A stretch of 64,000 nucleotides of DNA from Blastococcus sp. CT_GayMR19 (GTDB lineage: Bacteria > Actinomycetota > Actinomycetes > Mycobacteriales > Geodermatophilaceae): NCBI RefSeq assembly GCF_004570385.1, contig NZ_SPQL01000014.1, positions 1 to 64,000 of the forward strand, given 5' to 3'. Under the pieces are notes generated by a model, which ran no database searches, had not been told where the DNA came from, and saw only the letters and a program-made list of their open reading frames with translations. Below are positions 46,661 through 56,655 of this stretch, piece after piece; the stretch's first letter is position 1, and each line of letters begins with the position of its first letter. A program made the translations under genes and the position numbers.

Positions 46661-46732
46661 GCCGCTCGGCGGCGCTCCCGGTGGCGCGCGCTCCCGGCGC
46701 CGGACGCGGGCGCTCGGTGCCGCTCTCGGGGC

Positions 46733-47143
46733 TCAGCCCTTCCGGCGGCGCGCGGTGGGGTCGAGGGCGCGGCCGAGGACGTCGCGGGCCAGGACGACCT
46801 GCACCGTGGAACCCCGCCCGACCTCGCGGCCGTCGCCGTCGGTCGCCGTGCACTCGCAGGTGAGGCGGTTCCCGTCCACCGCGACGCAGCGGGCTGCGAT
46901 CCGCAGCCGGTCACCGACCCAGCTCGGCGCCAGGTGCTCCACCGCCACCGACCGGCCCAGGCCCTCCTCGTCCGGCCCGAGATGGCGGAGCAGGAGCTTG
47001 CGGCCGGCCTCCTCGAAGTGCTTGGCCATGTTGTAGGTCGCGTACACCGGGTGCACCGGGCCGAGCTCCTCGAAGTGCACCGTGAGCTCCGGCGTCACGA
47101 CGACGTCGAGCACCGCCGACTCGCCCAGCGGGACGGGCCGCAC
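46733..47143 (-). CDS. hotdog-fold thioesterase (PaaI/FlK-like) of the paa cluster
   Basis: A 136-aa single hotdog domain: ELTVHFEELGPVHPVYATYNMAKHFEEAGRKLL (helix part: YNMAKHFEEAG), then SVAVEHLAPSWVGDRLRI and EVGRGSTVQVVLARDVL. The sequence resembles fluoroacetyl-CoA-thioesterase-like (FlK) and other acyl-CoA thioesterases. It lies 25 bp after paaE in the same direction, so it may release CoA from stalled phenylacetyl-CoA intermediates, as PaaI does. GTG 47143. Substrate is inferred from position only. Confidence 0.8.
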   Translation of the reverse strand: MRPVPLGESAVLDVVVTPELTVHFEELGPVHPVYATYNMAKHFEEAGRKLLLRHLGPDEEGLGRSVAVEHLAPSWVGDRLRIAARCVAVDGNRLTCECTATDGDGREVGRGSTVQVVLARDVLGRALDPTARRRKG

Positions 47144-47168
47144 GGTCAGGCCCTGCCCTGCGCCGTCA

Positions 47169-48263
47169 TCAGGCGTCGAAGTCGACGGTGACCGCGTCGG
47201 TGACCGGCAGCGTCTGGCAGGTCAGCACGTAGCCCGCCTCGACCTCCTTGGCCTCCAGCGCGTAGTTGCGCCGCATGACCACCTCGCCGTCGGTGACCCG
47301 TGCCCGGCAGGTGCCGCACACCCCGCCCTTGCAGGCGAAGGGCAGGTCGCCGCGCACCTTCTGGGCCGAGTCGAGGACGGACTCGTCGCGGGGGAGGGCC
47401 AGGGTCGTCGTGCGCCCGTCAAGGATGACCGTCACCTGGCTGCTCGGCCCGGTGACCGTCTCCTCGTCCCCGCGCACCGGCTCCGGGGGGATCTCGTCGA
47501 CGTAGAAGAGCTCCTGGTGCACCTTCTCCTGCGGGACGCCGAGCTCGGCGAGCAGCGCGCGGGCGTCGTCGACCATCCCGTGCGGACCGCACAGCCACCA
47601 GTGGTCGACGTTCGGGGCGTCCACCAGGTTCTCGACGAGCGCGCGCAGCCGGGCCTCGTCGAGCCGGCCGCTGGTCAGCTCGGCGTCGCGCGGCTCCCGG
47701 GAGAGCACGTGCACCAGCTGCAGCCGGGTGCCGTAGCGGTCCTTCAGGTCGGCCAGCTCGTCGGCGAACATCACCGTGTTGGTGCGCCGGTTGCCGTAGA
47801 AGACCGTGACGGTCGAGATCCCGTCCCGCAGCACCGAGCCGGCCAGCGACAGCACCGGCGTGATGCCCGACCCGGCGACGACGAAGACGTGGTCACCGGG
47901 CACGGACAGGTCGGCGGTGAACGTGCCCGACGGCGGCAGCACCTCGATCGTGTCGCCCGGCTGCACCTGGTGCACCAGGTAGGAGGAGAAGAAGCCGCCG
48001 GGCACCTCTCGGACGCCGACCCGCGGCTGCGCGCCCATCGGCGCGCAGATCGAGTACGACCGGCGCTCGTCGCGGTCGCCGTCGACCCGGCGGAGGGTGA
48101 GCGCCTGGCCCGGCTTGAACCGGTAGTCCTCGGCCAGCTCGGCGGGGATGTCGAAGGTGACCGCGACGGCGTCGTCGGTCAGCTTCTCGACCTTCGCGAC
48201 GGTCAGGGGATGGAACTGCGGGCGGCGGCGGGCGCTCACGGGGGCGTCGGTCGTCGTCGTCAT
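47169..48263 (-). CDS. paaE: ring-1,2-epoxyphenylacetyl-CoA epoxidase reductase
   Basis: A 364-aa reductase. An FAD-binding ferredoxin-reductase domain (FKPGQALTLRRVDGDRDERRSYSI seen as RRSYSICAP; FVVAGSGITPVLSLAGSVL for NAD binding) precedes a C-terminal 2Fe-2S ferredoxin: FACKGGVCGTCRARVTDG gives three of the four Cys, and VLTCQTLPV the fourth. It passes NADPH electrons to PaaA. ATG 48263 has AAGGAG 6 nt upstream and overlaps the paaD stop (TGATG). This gene is sometimes called paaK in other naming. Confidence 0.95.
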   Translation of the reverse strand: MTTTTDAPVSARRRPQFHPLTVAKVEKLTDDAVAVTFDIPAELAEDYRFKPGQALTLRRVDGDRDERRSYSICAPMGAQPRVGVREVPGGFFSSYLVHQVQPGDTIEVLPPSGTFTADLSVPGDHVFVVAGSGITPVLSLAGSVLRDGISTVTVFYGNRRTNTVMFADELADLKDRYGTRLQLVHVLSREPRDAELTSGRLDEARLRALVENLVDAPNVDHWWLCGPHGMVDDARALLAELGVPQEKVHQELFYVDEIPPEPVRGDEETVTGPSSQVTVILDGRTTTLALPRDESVLDSAQKVRGDLPFACKGGVCGTCRARVTDGEVVMRRNYALEAKEVEAGYVLTCQTLPVTDAVTVDFDA

Positions 48264-48805
48264 CAGATCTCCTTGACGTGCTCGAAGGGCTCGCGGCAGC
48301 TGAGGCAGCGGCGCAGGGCCTTGCAGGCGGTGGCGCCGAACTCCGAGAGCTCCTCGGTGTCGGCCGAGCCGCAGAGCGGGCAGGACGCCGTCCGGCGGGT
48401 GGGGCCGAGCTGCAGGGGGATCGGGCCGTCGGTGCGGACCGGCGCCTTGCCGGGCGGCGCGATGCCGCCGGCTGCCAGCGTGCGGCGGCCTTCGTCGCTG
48501 ATCCAGTCGGTGCTCCAGGCGGGCGAGAGCACGGTGCGGACCTCGACGTCGCCGAAGCCGGCCCGGTGCAGGGCGTGCACGAGGTCCGCCCGCATGACGC
48601 CCATGGCCGGGCACCCGGTGTAGGTCGGCGTGATCTCGACGACCACGGTGCCGTCGGCGTCGATTCGCACCGCCCGCAGCACGCCGAGGTCGGCGAGGGT
48701 CACCATCGGCAGCTCGGGGTCGGTGACCCGGGCGGCCACCTCCCAGGCCTCCGAGGGGCCACCCGCGTGCTCGTGGCCCTGAGCGGTCTGCGTCATGGCG
48801 GTCAC
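48263..48805 (-). CDS. paaD: phenylacetate-CoA oxygenase assembly protein PaaD
   Basis: About 180 aa, related to the MIP18/SufT (DUF59) family: VTDPELPMVTLADLGVLRAV, VVEITPTYTGCPAMGVMRAD and a C-terminal zinc ribbon CPLCGSADTEELSEFG plus CLSCREPFEHVKEI. It probably helps maturation of the metal centres of the Paa oxygenase. GTG 48805 overlaps the paaC stop (GTGA); ATG 48796, three codons later, is an alternative. Its stop overlaps the paaE start. Confidence 0.93.
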   Translation of the reverse strand: MTAMTQTAQGHEHAGGPSEAWEVAARVTDPELPMVTLADLGVLRAVRIDADGTVVVEITPTYTGCPAMGVMRADLVHALHRAGFGDVEVRTVLSPAWSTDWISDEGRRTLAAGGIAPPGKAPVRTDGPIPLQLGPTRRTASCPLCGSADTEELSEFGATACKALRRCLSCREPFEHVKEI

Positions 48806-49713
48806 CAGGTGGCCGCCGGGTGCTGACGGGCCAGGCCCTGCAGCGCGCCGAGCAGCTCGGCGACCTCCGGGCCGTGCTCGCCGAGGCGGCCGCGCGGGGG
48901 AGCCTCGGCCGGCCACTCCGGCAACCGCAGGGTGGCCCGCTCGAGCACCTCGGTCAGCACCGACCGCACCTCCTCGCGGGTGGACGACGGGTCGACGGCG
49001 ACGCCGGCCGCGGTCAGCCGCCGCTCGAGGTCCGTGGCGGAGAAGACGTCGGCCAGCAGCGGCCACACGGCGTCGACCCCGTCCTGTGCACGCCGGTGGG
49101 ACTCCGCGGTGCCGTCGCCGAGGCGGAGCAGCCACCGGGCGGCGTGGTCGCGGTGGTAGGCCAGCTCGTGCACGCCCTTGGCGGCGATCGCGGCGAGCAC
49201 CGGGTCGCGGGACTCGCGCAGCCGCGCGAAGACGGCCAGCCGGACGGTGGCGGCGACCAGCAGGCGGACGATCGTCTGCGCGAAGTCGCCGTTGGGCGCC
49301 GCCACCAGGGCGGTGTTGCGGAACTCGTCGGCGTCGCGGAAGTAGGCCAGGGCGTCCTCGTCGGGGATCGACCCGGTGGCCAGCTCCCGGGACCGCCCCA
49401 GCACGCCGACCGAGCCGGCGCGGGCCAGCAGCAGCCGCGCCTGGCCGAGCAGGTCGAGCGCGACGTTGGCGACCGCCACCTCCTCCTCCAGCTCCGGTGA
49501 GGCGGTGATCCACTCGGTCAGCCGCTGCGCGAGGACGAGCGCGTCGTCGCCGAGCATGAGGCAGTACTCGCCGAGCTCCGCCGGGTCGACGCCGTCGGGA
49601 ACGGTGGTGTCCACGCCGGCCAGCGGCTCGTCGAAGCCGGTGCCGAAGGCCCAGTGGCCCTCGCCGCCGTGGGCGTGGTCGAGCGCCTCGTAGACGGTTT
49701 CCTCGTGCGCCAT
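48802..49713 (-). CDS. paaC: phenylacetate-CoA oxygenase subunit PaaC
   Basis: A 303-aa ferritin-like subunit. YCLMLGDDALVLAQRLTEWI, ELEEEVAVANVALDLLGQAR and GVHELAYHRDHAARWLLRLGDG are typical. PaaC pairs with PaaA as the structural, inactive partner of the di-iron subunit. ATG 49713 has GGAAGG about 8 nt upstream. It is 41 bp after paaB; its stop overlaps the paaD start. Confidence 0.95.
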   Translation of the reverse strand: MAHEETVYEALDHAHGGEGHWAFGTGFDEPLAGVDTTVPDGVDPAELGEYCLMLGDDALVLAQRLTEWITASPELEEEVAVANVALDLLGQARLLLARAGSVGVLGRSRELATGSIPDEDALAYFRDADEFRNTALVAAPNGDFAQTIVRLLVAATVRLAVFARLRESRDPVLAAIAAKGVHELAYHRDHAARWLLRLGDGTAESHRRAQDGVDAVWPLLADVFSATDLERRLTAAGVAVDPSSTREEVRSVLTEVLERATLRLPEWPAEAPPRGRLGEHGPEVAELLGALQGLARQHPAATW

Positions 49714-49754
49714 GCCGTGCCTTCCACTGGTGGGGTGTGGTCTCGGGGTGCCGC

Positions 49755-50117
49755 TCACATGTGCGGCACGTTCTCCGGGATCTCGTAGAACGTGGGGTGC
49801 CGGTAGACCTTGTCGCCGCTGGGGGCGAACATCGGGTCCTTCTCGTCGGGGCTGGACGCGGTGATGTCGGCGGCCTTCACCACCCAGATGCTCACGCCCT
49901 CGTTGCGACGGGTGAAGAGATCGCGGGCGGCGTGGACGGCCATCTCGTCGTCCGGCGCGTGCAGCGACCCGACGTGCACGTGGTTCAGGCCGCGCTTGCC
50001 GCGGACGAAGCACTCGTAGAGCGGCCAGTCCCGGCGCGCGGTCGCCGCCTTCGGCTCGACCGGCACCTCCGGCCCGGTGGGGACGGCGCCGTGCCCACCC
50101 TCGGAAGTCATGCTCAT
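49755..50117 (-). CDS. paaB: phenylacetate-CoA oxygenase subunit PaaB
   Basis: A 120-aa small subunit: [30 protein letters not shown] and [20 protein letters not shown] are the PaaB signature (each visible as [14 protein letters not shown] and [13 protein letters not shown]). It bridges PaaAC heterodimers. ATG 50117 overlaps the paaA stop (ATGA). Length is slightly longer than the E. coli protein because of an N-terminal, Pro/Glu-rich extension. Confidence 0.95.
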   Translation of the reverse strand: MSMTSEGGHGAVPTGPEVPVEPKAATARRDWPLYECFVRGKRGLNHVHVGSLHAPDDEMAVHAARDLFTRRNEGVSIWVVKAADITASSPDEKDPMFAPSGDKVYRHPTFYEIPENVPHM

Positions 50118-51079
50118 GCCGCCGCCTCCTGCTTCGCTGCGTAGGCGGTCGCCGCCTCGAGCACCCAGGCGTTGTCATCGCGGGCGGCGCGGCGGCGGGC
50201 GATCCGCTCGGCGTTGGCCGGGCCGTGGCCGCTGATCACCTGCTTGAACTCCTCCCAGTCGATGGCGCCGAACCGGTAGTGGCCCGTCTCGGCGTCGTAG
50301 GAGAGCTCCGGGTCGGGGAACGTGACGCCGAGGGCCTCGGCCTGCGGCACCGACATGTCGACGTAGCGCTGGCGCAGCTCGTCGTTGCTGTGCCGCTTGA
50401 TGCCCCACGCCATCGACTGGGCGCTGTTGGGGCTGTCGTCGTCCGGCGGACCGAACATCATCAGCGACGGCCACCACCACCGGTCGACGGCGTCCTGCAC
50501 CATCGCCCGCTGCTCGGGGGTGCCGCTCATCATCGTGAGCAGCAGCTCGTAGCCCTGCCTCTGGTGGAAGGACTCCTCCTTGCAGACCCGGATCATCGCC
50601 CGGGCGTACGGGCCGTAGGAGCTGCGGCACAGCGGCACCTGGTTGCAGATCGCGGCGCCGTCCACCAGCCAGCCGATGACGCCGACGTCGGCGTAGGTGA
50701 GCGTCGGGTAGTTGAAGATCGAGCTGTACTTCTGCTTGCCCTCGATCAGCTTGTCGGTGAGGTCGGCCCGGTCGGCACCGAGGGTCTCCGCCGCGGAGTA
50801 CAGGTACATGCCGTGGCCGGCCTCGTCCTGGACCTTGGCGAGCAGGATCGCCTTGCGGCGCAGGCTGGGGGCGGCGAGCAGCCAGTCGCCCTCCGGCTGC
50901 ATGCCGATGATCTCGGAGTGCGCGTGCTGGGCGATCTGCCGGACCAGCGTCTTCCGGTACCCCTCGGGCATCCAGTCGCGCGGCTCGATCCGGTGTCCGG
51001 CGGCGATGGTCGCGTCGAACAGGGCCTGCAGGGCCGCCTCGTCGGGAGGGGTCGGACGGTCGAGCGTGGACGAGGACAT
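50114..51079 (-). CDS. paaA: phenylacetate-CoA oxygenase catalytic subunit PaaA
   Basis: A 321-aa di-iron oxygenase subunit: [37 protein letters not shown] (E-x-x-H ligands), [16 protein letters not shown] (E-E-x-x-H), and [21 protein letters not shown]. It epoxidises the ring of phenylacetyl-CoA with O2. ATG 51079 has AGGGA about 8 nt upstream; an earlier in-frame ATG at 51103 is less likely. First gene of paaABCDE-thioesterase, divergent from paaK across two PaaR-type operators. Confidence 0.96.
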   Translation of the reverse strand: MSSSTLDRPTPPDEAALQALFDATIAAGHRIEPRDWMPEGYRKTLVRQIAQHAHSEIIGMQPEGDWLLAAPSLRRKAILLAKVQDEAGHGMYLYSAAETLGADRADLTDKLIEGKQKYSSIFNYPTLTYADVGVIGWLVDGAAICNQVPLCRSSYGPYARAMIRVCKEESFHQRQGYELLLTMMSGTPEQRAMVQDAVDRWWWPSLMMFGPPDDDSPNSAQSMAWGIKRHSNDELRQRYVDMSVPQAEALGVTFPDPELSYDAETGHYRFGAIDWEEFKQVISGHGPANAERIARRRAARDDNAWVLEAATAYAAKQEAAA

Positions 51080-51112
51080 GTCGTTCCCTCGGGTCGGCGG
51101 CACATGGCGGTC

Positions 51113-51137
51113 AATAACTGACCGATCGGTCGGTAAT
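51113..51137. promoter_or_regulatory. candidate PaaR operator 1 (paaA side)
   Basis: AACTGACCGATCGGTCGGTA around 51116-51135 contains the perfect palindrome GACCGATCGGTC (51120-51131), with the outer arms ACT/GGT. It lies about 34-58 bp upstream of the paaA start, where a TetR-type repressor would block transcription. The same pattern (ACTGACC-N4-GGTCGGT) recurs at 51219-51236. Confidence 0.7.
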
Positions 51138-51214
51138 GAGTGTGCACCAGTTCCGGCCGCTCCACAACCCCGGATCCGAGCGGTGCCACTTGACAGATCC
51201 GGCGCCGGGGAGTT

Positions 51215-51240
51215 GGTTACTGACCATCCGGTCGGTTATT
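51215..51240. promoter_or_regulatory. candidate PaaR operator 2 (paaK side)
   Basis: ACTGACCATCCGGTCGGT at 51219-51236 follows the same ACTGACC-N4-GGTCGGT pattern as operator 1, flanked by T/A-rich ends. Its centre is 102 bp from that of operator 1, close to a whole number of helical turns. It is about 64-89 bp upstream of the paaK start. Bound repressors could meet and loop the divergent promoters. Confidence 0.7.
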
Positions 51241-51303
51241 GGGCGCCTCGCGGTCTCGACGCCGGCCCCGGGCGACGCGCGGACCTCCGAAGGGCGATGG
51301 ACC

Positions 51304-52644
51304 ATGACTGCAGCTGCCAGTGAGACGACCCGGCGACTGGGGGCGGCCGCCGACCCGTCGCTGCTCGATCCGGCGGAGCGGATGGGCGCCGACGAGCTGC
51401 GCGGCGTGCAGCTCGAGCGTCTGCAGTGGTCGTTGCGGCACGCCTACGACAACGTCCCGCACTACCGGGCCGCCTTCGACGCCGCCGGGGTGCACCCCGA
51501 CGACTGCCGCGAGCTGGCCGACCTCGCCAAGTTCCCGACCACGAGCAAGCTGGACCTGCGGGACAACTACCCGTTCGGGATGTTCGCGGTCCCGCAGGAC
51601 CAGGTCCGGCGCATCCACGCCTCGTCCGGCACGACCGGCCGGCCGACCGTCGTCGGCTACACCGAGCGGGACATCGACACCTGGGCCGGCGTCATGGCCC
51701 GCTCCATCCGGGCGGCCGGCGGCCGGGCCGGCGACAAGCTGCACAACGCCTACGGGTACGGCCTGTTCACCGGCGGCCTCGGCGCCCACTACGGGGCGGA
51801 GAAGCTCGGCTGCACCGTCATCCCGATCTCCGGCGGCATGACGCCGCGCCAGGTCCAGCTGATCACCGACTTCGCGCCGCGGATCATCATGGTCACGCCG
51901 AGCTACATGCTCACCGTGATCGACGAGATGGAGAAGCAGGGCATCGACCCGCGCTCCACCTCGCTCGAGATCGGCATCTTCGGCGCCGAGCCGTGGACCG
52001 AGCAGATGCGCCAGGAGATGGAGGAGCGCCTCGACATCGAGGCGATCGACATCTACGGGCTGTCCGAGGTGATGGGTCCCGGCGTCGCCCAGGAGTGCGT
52101 GGAGACCAAGGACGGCCTGCACGTCTGGGAGGACCACTTCTACCCGGAGATCATCGACCCGGTCAGCGGCGAGGTGCTGCCCGAGGGGGAGAAGGGCGAG
52201 CTGGTCTTCACGTCGCTGACCAAGGAGGCCATGCCGGTCATCCGGTACCGGACCCGCGACCTGACCCGGCTGCTCCCCGGCACCGCGCGCCCCGGGATGC
52301 GACGGATGGAGAAGGTCACCGGCCGCACCGACGACATGATCATCCTGCGCGGGGTGAACGTCTTCCCGACGCAGATCGAGGAGATCGTGCTCCGCACGCC
52401 GGGACTCTCGCCGCACTTCGCGCTGGAGCTGACCACCCGCGGCCGGATGGACCACCTCACCGTCCAGATCGAGGCCCGGCCGGACTGTCCGTCGGACCGC
52501 CGGGACGGCGCGGCGCGCGAGGTGCAGAAGGCGGTCAAGGACACGGTCGGGACCAGTGTCGACGTGGTCGTCGTCGACCCGGAGACGCTTGCCCGCTCGG
52601 TGGGCAAGCTGCAGCGCCTGCATGACTTGCGGAAGCGCTCGTGA
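51304..52644 (+). CDS. paaK: phenylacetate-CoA ligase
   Basis: A 446-aa adenylate-forming ligase. LQWSLRHAYDNVPHYRAAFD, IHASSGTTGRPTVVGYTERD (ATP loop), GYGLFTGGLGAHYGAEKLG, DIYGLSEVMGPGVAQEC and GRTDDMIILRGVNVFPTQIEE are PaaK signatures. It converts phenylacetate, ATP and CoA into phenylacetyl-CoA. ATG 51304 has AAGGGCGATGG upstream. Next to its end the TetR gene starts with a 4-bp overlap. Confidence 0.96.
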   Translation: MTAAASETTRRLGAAADPSLLDPAERMGADELRGVQLERLQWSLRHAYDNVPHYRAAFDAAGVHPDDCRELADLAKFPTTSKLDLRDNYPFGMFAVPQDQVRRIHASSGTTGRPTVVGYTERDIDTWAGVMARSIRAAGGRAGDKLHNAYGYGLFTGGLGAHYGAEKLGCTVIPISGGMTPRQVQLITDFAPRIIMVTPSYMLTVIDEMEKQGIDPRSTSLEIGIFGAEPWTEQMRQEMEERLDIEAIDIYGLSEVMGPGVAQECVETKDGLHVWEDHFYPEIIDPVSGEVLPEGEKGELVFTSLTKEAMPVIRYRTRDLTRLLPGTARPGMRRMEKVTGRTDDMIILRGVNVFPTQIEEIVLRTPGLSPHFALELTTRGRMDHLTVQIEARPDCPSDRRDGAAREVQKAVKDTVGTSVDVVVVDPETLARSVGKLQRLHDLRKRS

Positions 52645-53252
52645 CCTTGCCCCCGGCCGCGCCGCCGCGCCGCGGGCGGCCCGGCCACTCGCTGGACTCG
52701 CTGCTCGACATCGCCGTCGAGGCGTTCATCGAGCGCGGCTACGAGGCGACCAGCATGGACGAGCTGGCCGCCCGCCTCGGCATCACCAAGTCGGCCATCT
52801 ACCACCACGTCTCCAGCAAGGTCGAGCTGCTCCGGCTCGCGCTCGACCGGGCGCTCGACGCCCTGTTCGCGGTCACGGAGGAGCCGGGTGCCACCACCGG
52901 CCCGGCCATCGACCGGCTCGAGCACGTGGTGCGGGGGTCGGTGCGGGTCCTCATCGACGAGCTGCCCTTCGTCACCCTGCTGCTGCGGGTGCGGGGCAAC
53001 TCCGACGTCGAGCGCGACGCGCTGCAGCGGCGCCGGACGTTCGACCGCCTCGTGACGGAGCTGGTCCGTGCCGCCGAGGTCGAGGGGGACGTCCGCCCCG
53101 ACGTCGATCCCGCGGTCACCAGCCGGCTGCTGTTCGGCACCGTCAACTCGCTGACCGAGTGGTACCGCCCCGAGCGCGGCCTGAGCGCCGACGACCTGGC
53201 CGACGCCCTCGTGACCGTCACCTTCTCCGGCCTCCGCGCCACCCCTGCCTGA
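52641..53252 (+). CDS. paaR: TetR family regulator of the paa genes
   Basis: A 203-aa TetR protein: RGRPGHSLDSLLDIAVEAF, IERGYEATSMDELAARLGITKSAIYHHVSSKVELL (helix-turn-helix: ELAARLGITKSAIYHHV), then a helical C-terminal domain. GTG 52641 overlaps the paaK stop (GTGA). It is the likely repressor binding the paired ACTGACC-N4-GGTCGGT operators and released by phenylacetyl-CoA, as known for PaaR proteins; in this organism that is inference. Confidence 0.92.
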   Translation: MTLPPAAPPRRGRPGHSLDSLLDIAVEAFIERGYEATSMDELAARLGITKSAIYHHVSSKVELLRLALDRALDALFAVTEEPGATTGPAIDRLEHVVRGSVRVLIDELPFVTLLLRVRGNSDVERDALQRRRTFDRLVTELVRAAEVEGDVRPDVDPAVTSRLLFGTVNSLTEWYRPERGLSADDLADALVTVTFSGLRATPA

Positions 53253-53259
53253 CACCCGC

Positions 53260-53316
53260 GAGCTTTCGGTACCGAAAGCTCGACCCGAGTCCCGCGCTTT
53301 CGGTACCGAAAGCGCG
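53260..53316. repeat. twin palindrome, GGTACC core (copy 3), before paaZ
   Basis: GCTTTCGGTACCGAAAGC occurs at 53262-53279 and 53296-53313, identical to both units at 13487-13538. The right one extends to a perfect 24-bp palindrome (53293-53316). Centres are 34 bp apart. The right palindrome ends 13 nt before the paaZ ATG and abuts its ribosome site GGAAGGAG (53316-53323). There is no room for a promoter between it and paaZ, so here it cannot be just a terminator. Confidence 0.85.
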
Positions 53317-53329
53317 GAAGGAGCCTTCG

Positions 53330-55387
<2,058 letters not shown>

Positions 55388-55452
55388 GCGTTCCACCGGG
55401 GCCCGACCGGCCGCTTCCGGCGGCCCGGGTCCGGTCCGTATCCTCGGCCGGC

Positions 55453-56619
55453 ATGCGCCCGGCCGTGGTGGACTCCGGCCGCGGCTGGGTCATGGTCACC
55501 GCGGCGTTCGCGGCGATGTTCACCGCCTTCGGGATCGCCTACTCCTTCGGCGCGTTCCTCGAGCCGATGGCCGAGGAGTTCGGCTCCGGCCGCGGGGCCA
55601 CCTCGGTCTTCTTCGCCCTCACGTCGCTGAGCTACTTCGGGTTCGGCGCCCTGAGCGGCGTCGCGGTGGACCGCTACGGCCCCCGGCGGGTGCTCCTGGT
55701 CGGCGGGATCGCCCTCGGCGCCGGCCTGGCCGCGACGTCGCAGGTCGGCGCGCTGTGGATCGGCCTGCTCACCTACGGACTCGGGGTAGGTATCGGGGTC
55801 GCCTGTGCCTACGTCCCGATGGTGGCGGTCGTGGGCGGGTGGTTCGAGCGACGGCGCACCCTGGCGATCGGGGTGGCGGTCACCGGCATCGGGCTGGGCA
55901 CCTTCGCCGTCGCGCCGCTGGCCGCCGCGCTGATCGACGAGAACGGGTGGCGGGACACCCACCTCGTCCTCGGCCTGGCCGGAGGCGCCGTCCTCCTCGT
56001 CTGTGCCGCGGTGGTCGCGCCGCCGCCGGTGCAGACCGGGCCGGCCGCTCTGACCCTGGGCGAGGCGGTGCGCAACCGCGACTACCGCCGGCTGTACCTC
56101 GCCATGGGCCTCATGGGCGTCGCGATGTTCGTCCCGTTCGTGCACCTGCCGGGATATGCGCAGCGTGCCGGGGTCGACGAGGTCGCGGCGGCCGCTCTGG
56201 TCGGGGTGATCGGCGCGGCGAGCGTCGTCGGTCGGCTGGTGCTCGGGGCGGTCGCGGCGCGGACCGGCCCGACCCGCGCTCTGCAGGGGTGCTTCCTCGC
56301 CATGGGTGCGAGCTTCGCGCTGTGGGGCATCGGCGGCGGCTACGGCGTGCTGCTCGCCTTCGCCGTCGTGCTGGGGGTCGGCTACGGCGGATTCGTCGCC
56401 CTCGGTCCCGCGGTCGTCGCCGAACGGTTCGGCACGACGCGGCTCGGTGGGCTCCTGGGGGTGCTCTACACCAGCGTCGGCATCGGCTCGGCGTTCGGCG
56501 CACCGCTGGCGGGCGTGACGATCGACGCCTCGGGCTCCTACGGGCCCGCCATCGCCGGATGCCTCGTGCTCGGGCTCGCCGCGTACCTGACCGTGCTGGG
56601 TGTCGGCCGTCGCGCCTGA
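55453..56619 (+). CDS. MFS transporter (monocarboxylate-type)
   Basis: A 388-aa major facilitator with about 12 membrane segments: GIAYSFGAFLEPMAEEFG, YFGFGALSGVAVDRYGPRRVLLVGG (the GxxxDRYGxR loop 2-3 motif: GVAVDRYGPRR), GWFERRRTLAIGVAVTGIGLG (a second loop motif), and YGGFVALGPAVVAERFG. This resembles MCT/oxalate-formate antiporters. It follows paaZ by 65 bp in the same direction and may take up phenylacetate or another aromatic acid; the substrate is inference. ATG 55453. Confidence 0.88.
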   Translation: MRPAVVDSGRGWVMVTAAFAAMFTAFGIAYSFGAFLEPMAEEFGSGRGATSVFFALTSLSYFGFGALSGVAVDRYGPRRVLLVGGIALGAGLAATSQVGALWIGLLTYGLGVGIGVACAYVPMVAVVGGWFERRRTLAIGVAVTGIGLGTFAVAPLAAALIDENGWRDTHLVLGLAGGAVLLVCAAVVAPPPVQTGPAALTLGEAVRNRDYRRLYLAMGLMGVAMFVPFVHLPGYAQRAGVDEVAAAALVGVIGAASVVGRLVLGAVAARTGPTRALQGCFLAMGASFALWGIGGGYGVLLAFAVVLGVGYGGFVALGPAVVAERFGTTRLGGLLGVLYTSVGIGSAFGAPLAGVTIDASGSYGPAIAGCLVLGLAAYLTVLGVGRRA

Positions 56620-56655
56620 ACGCGGCTTTCCCCCGGTACGAGGGCACCCGACGCG

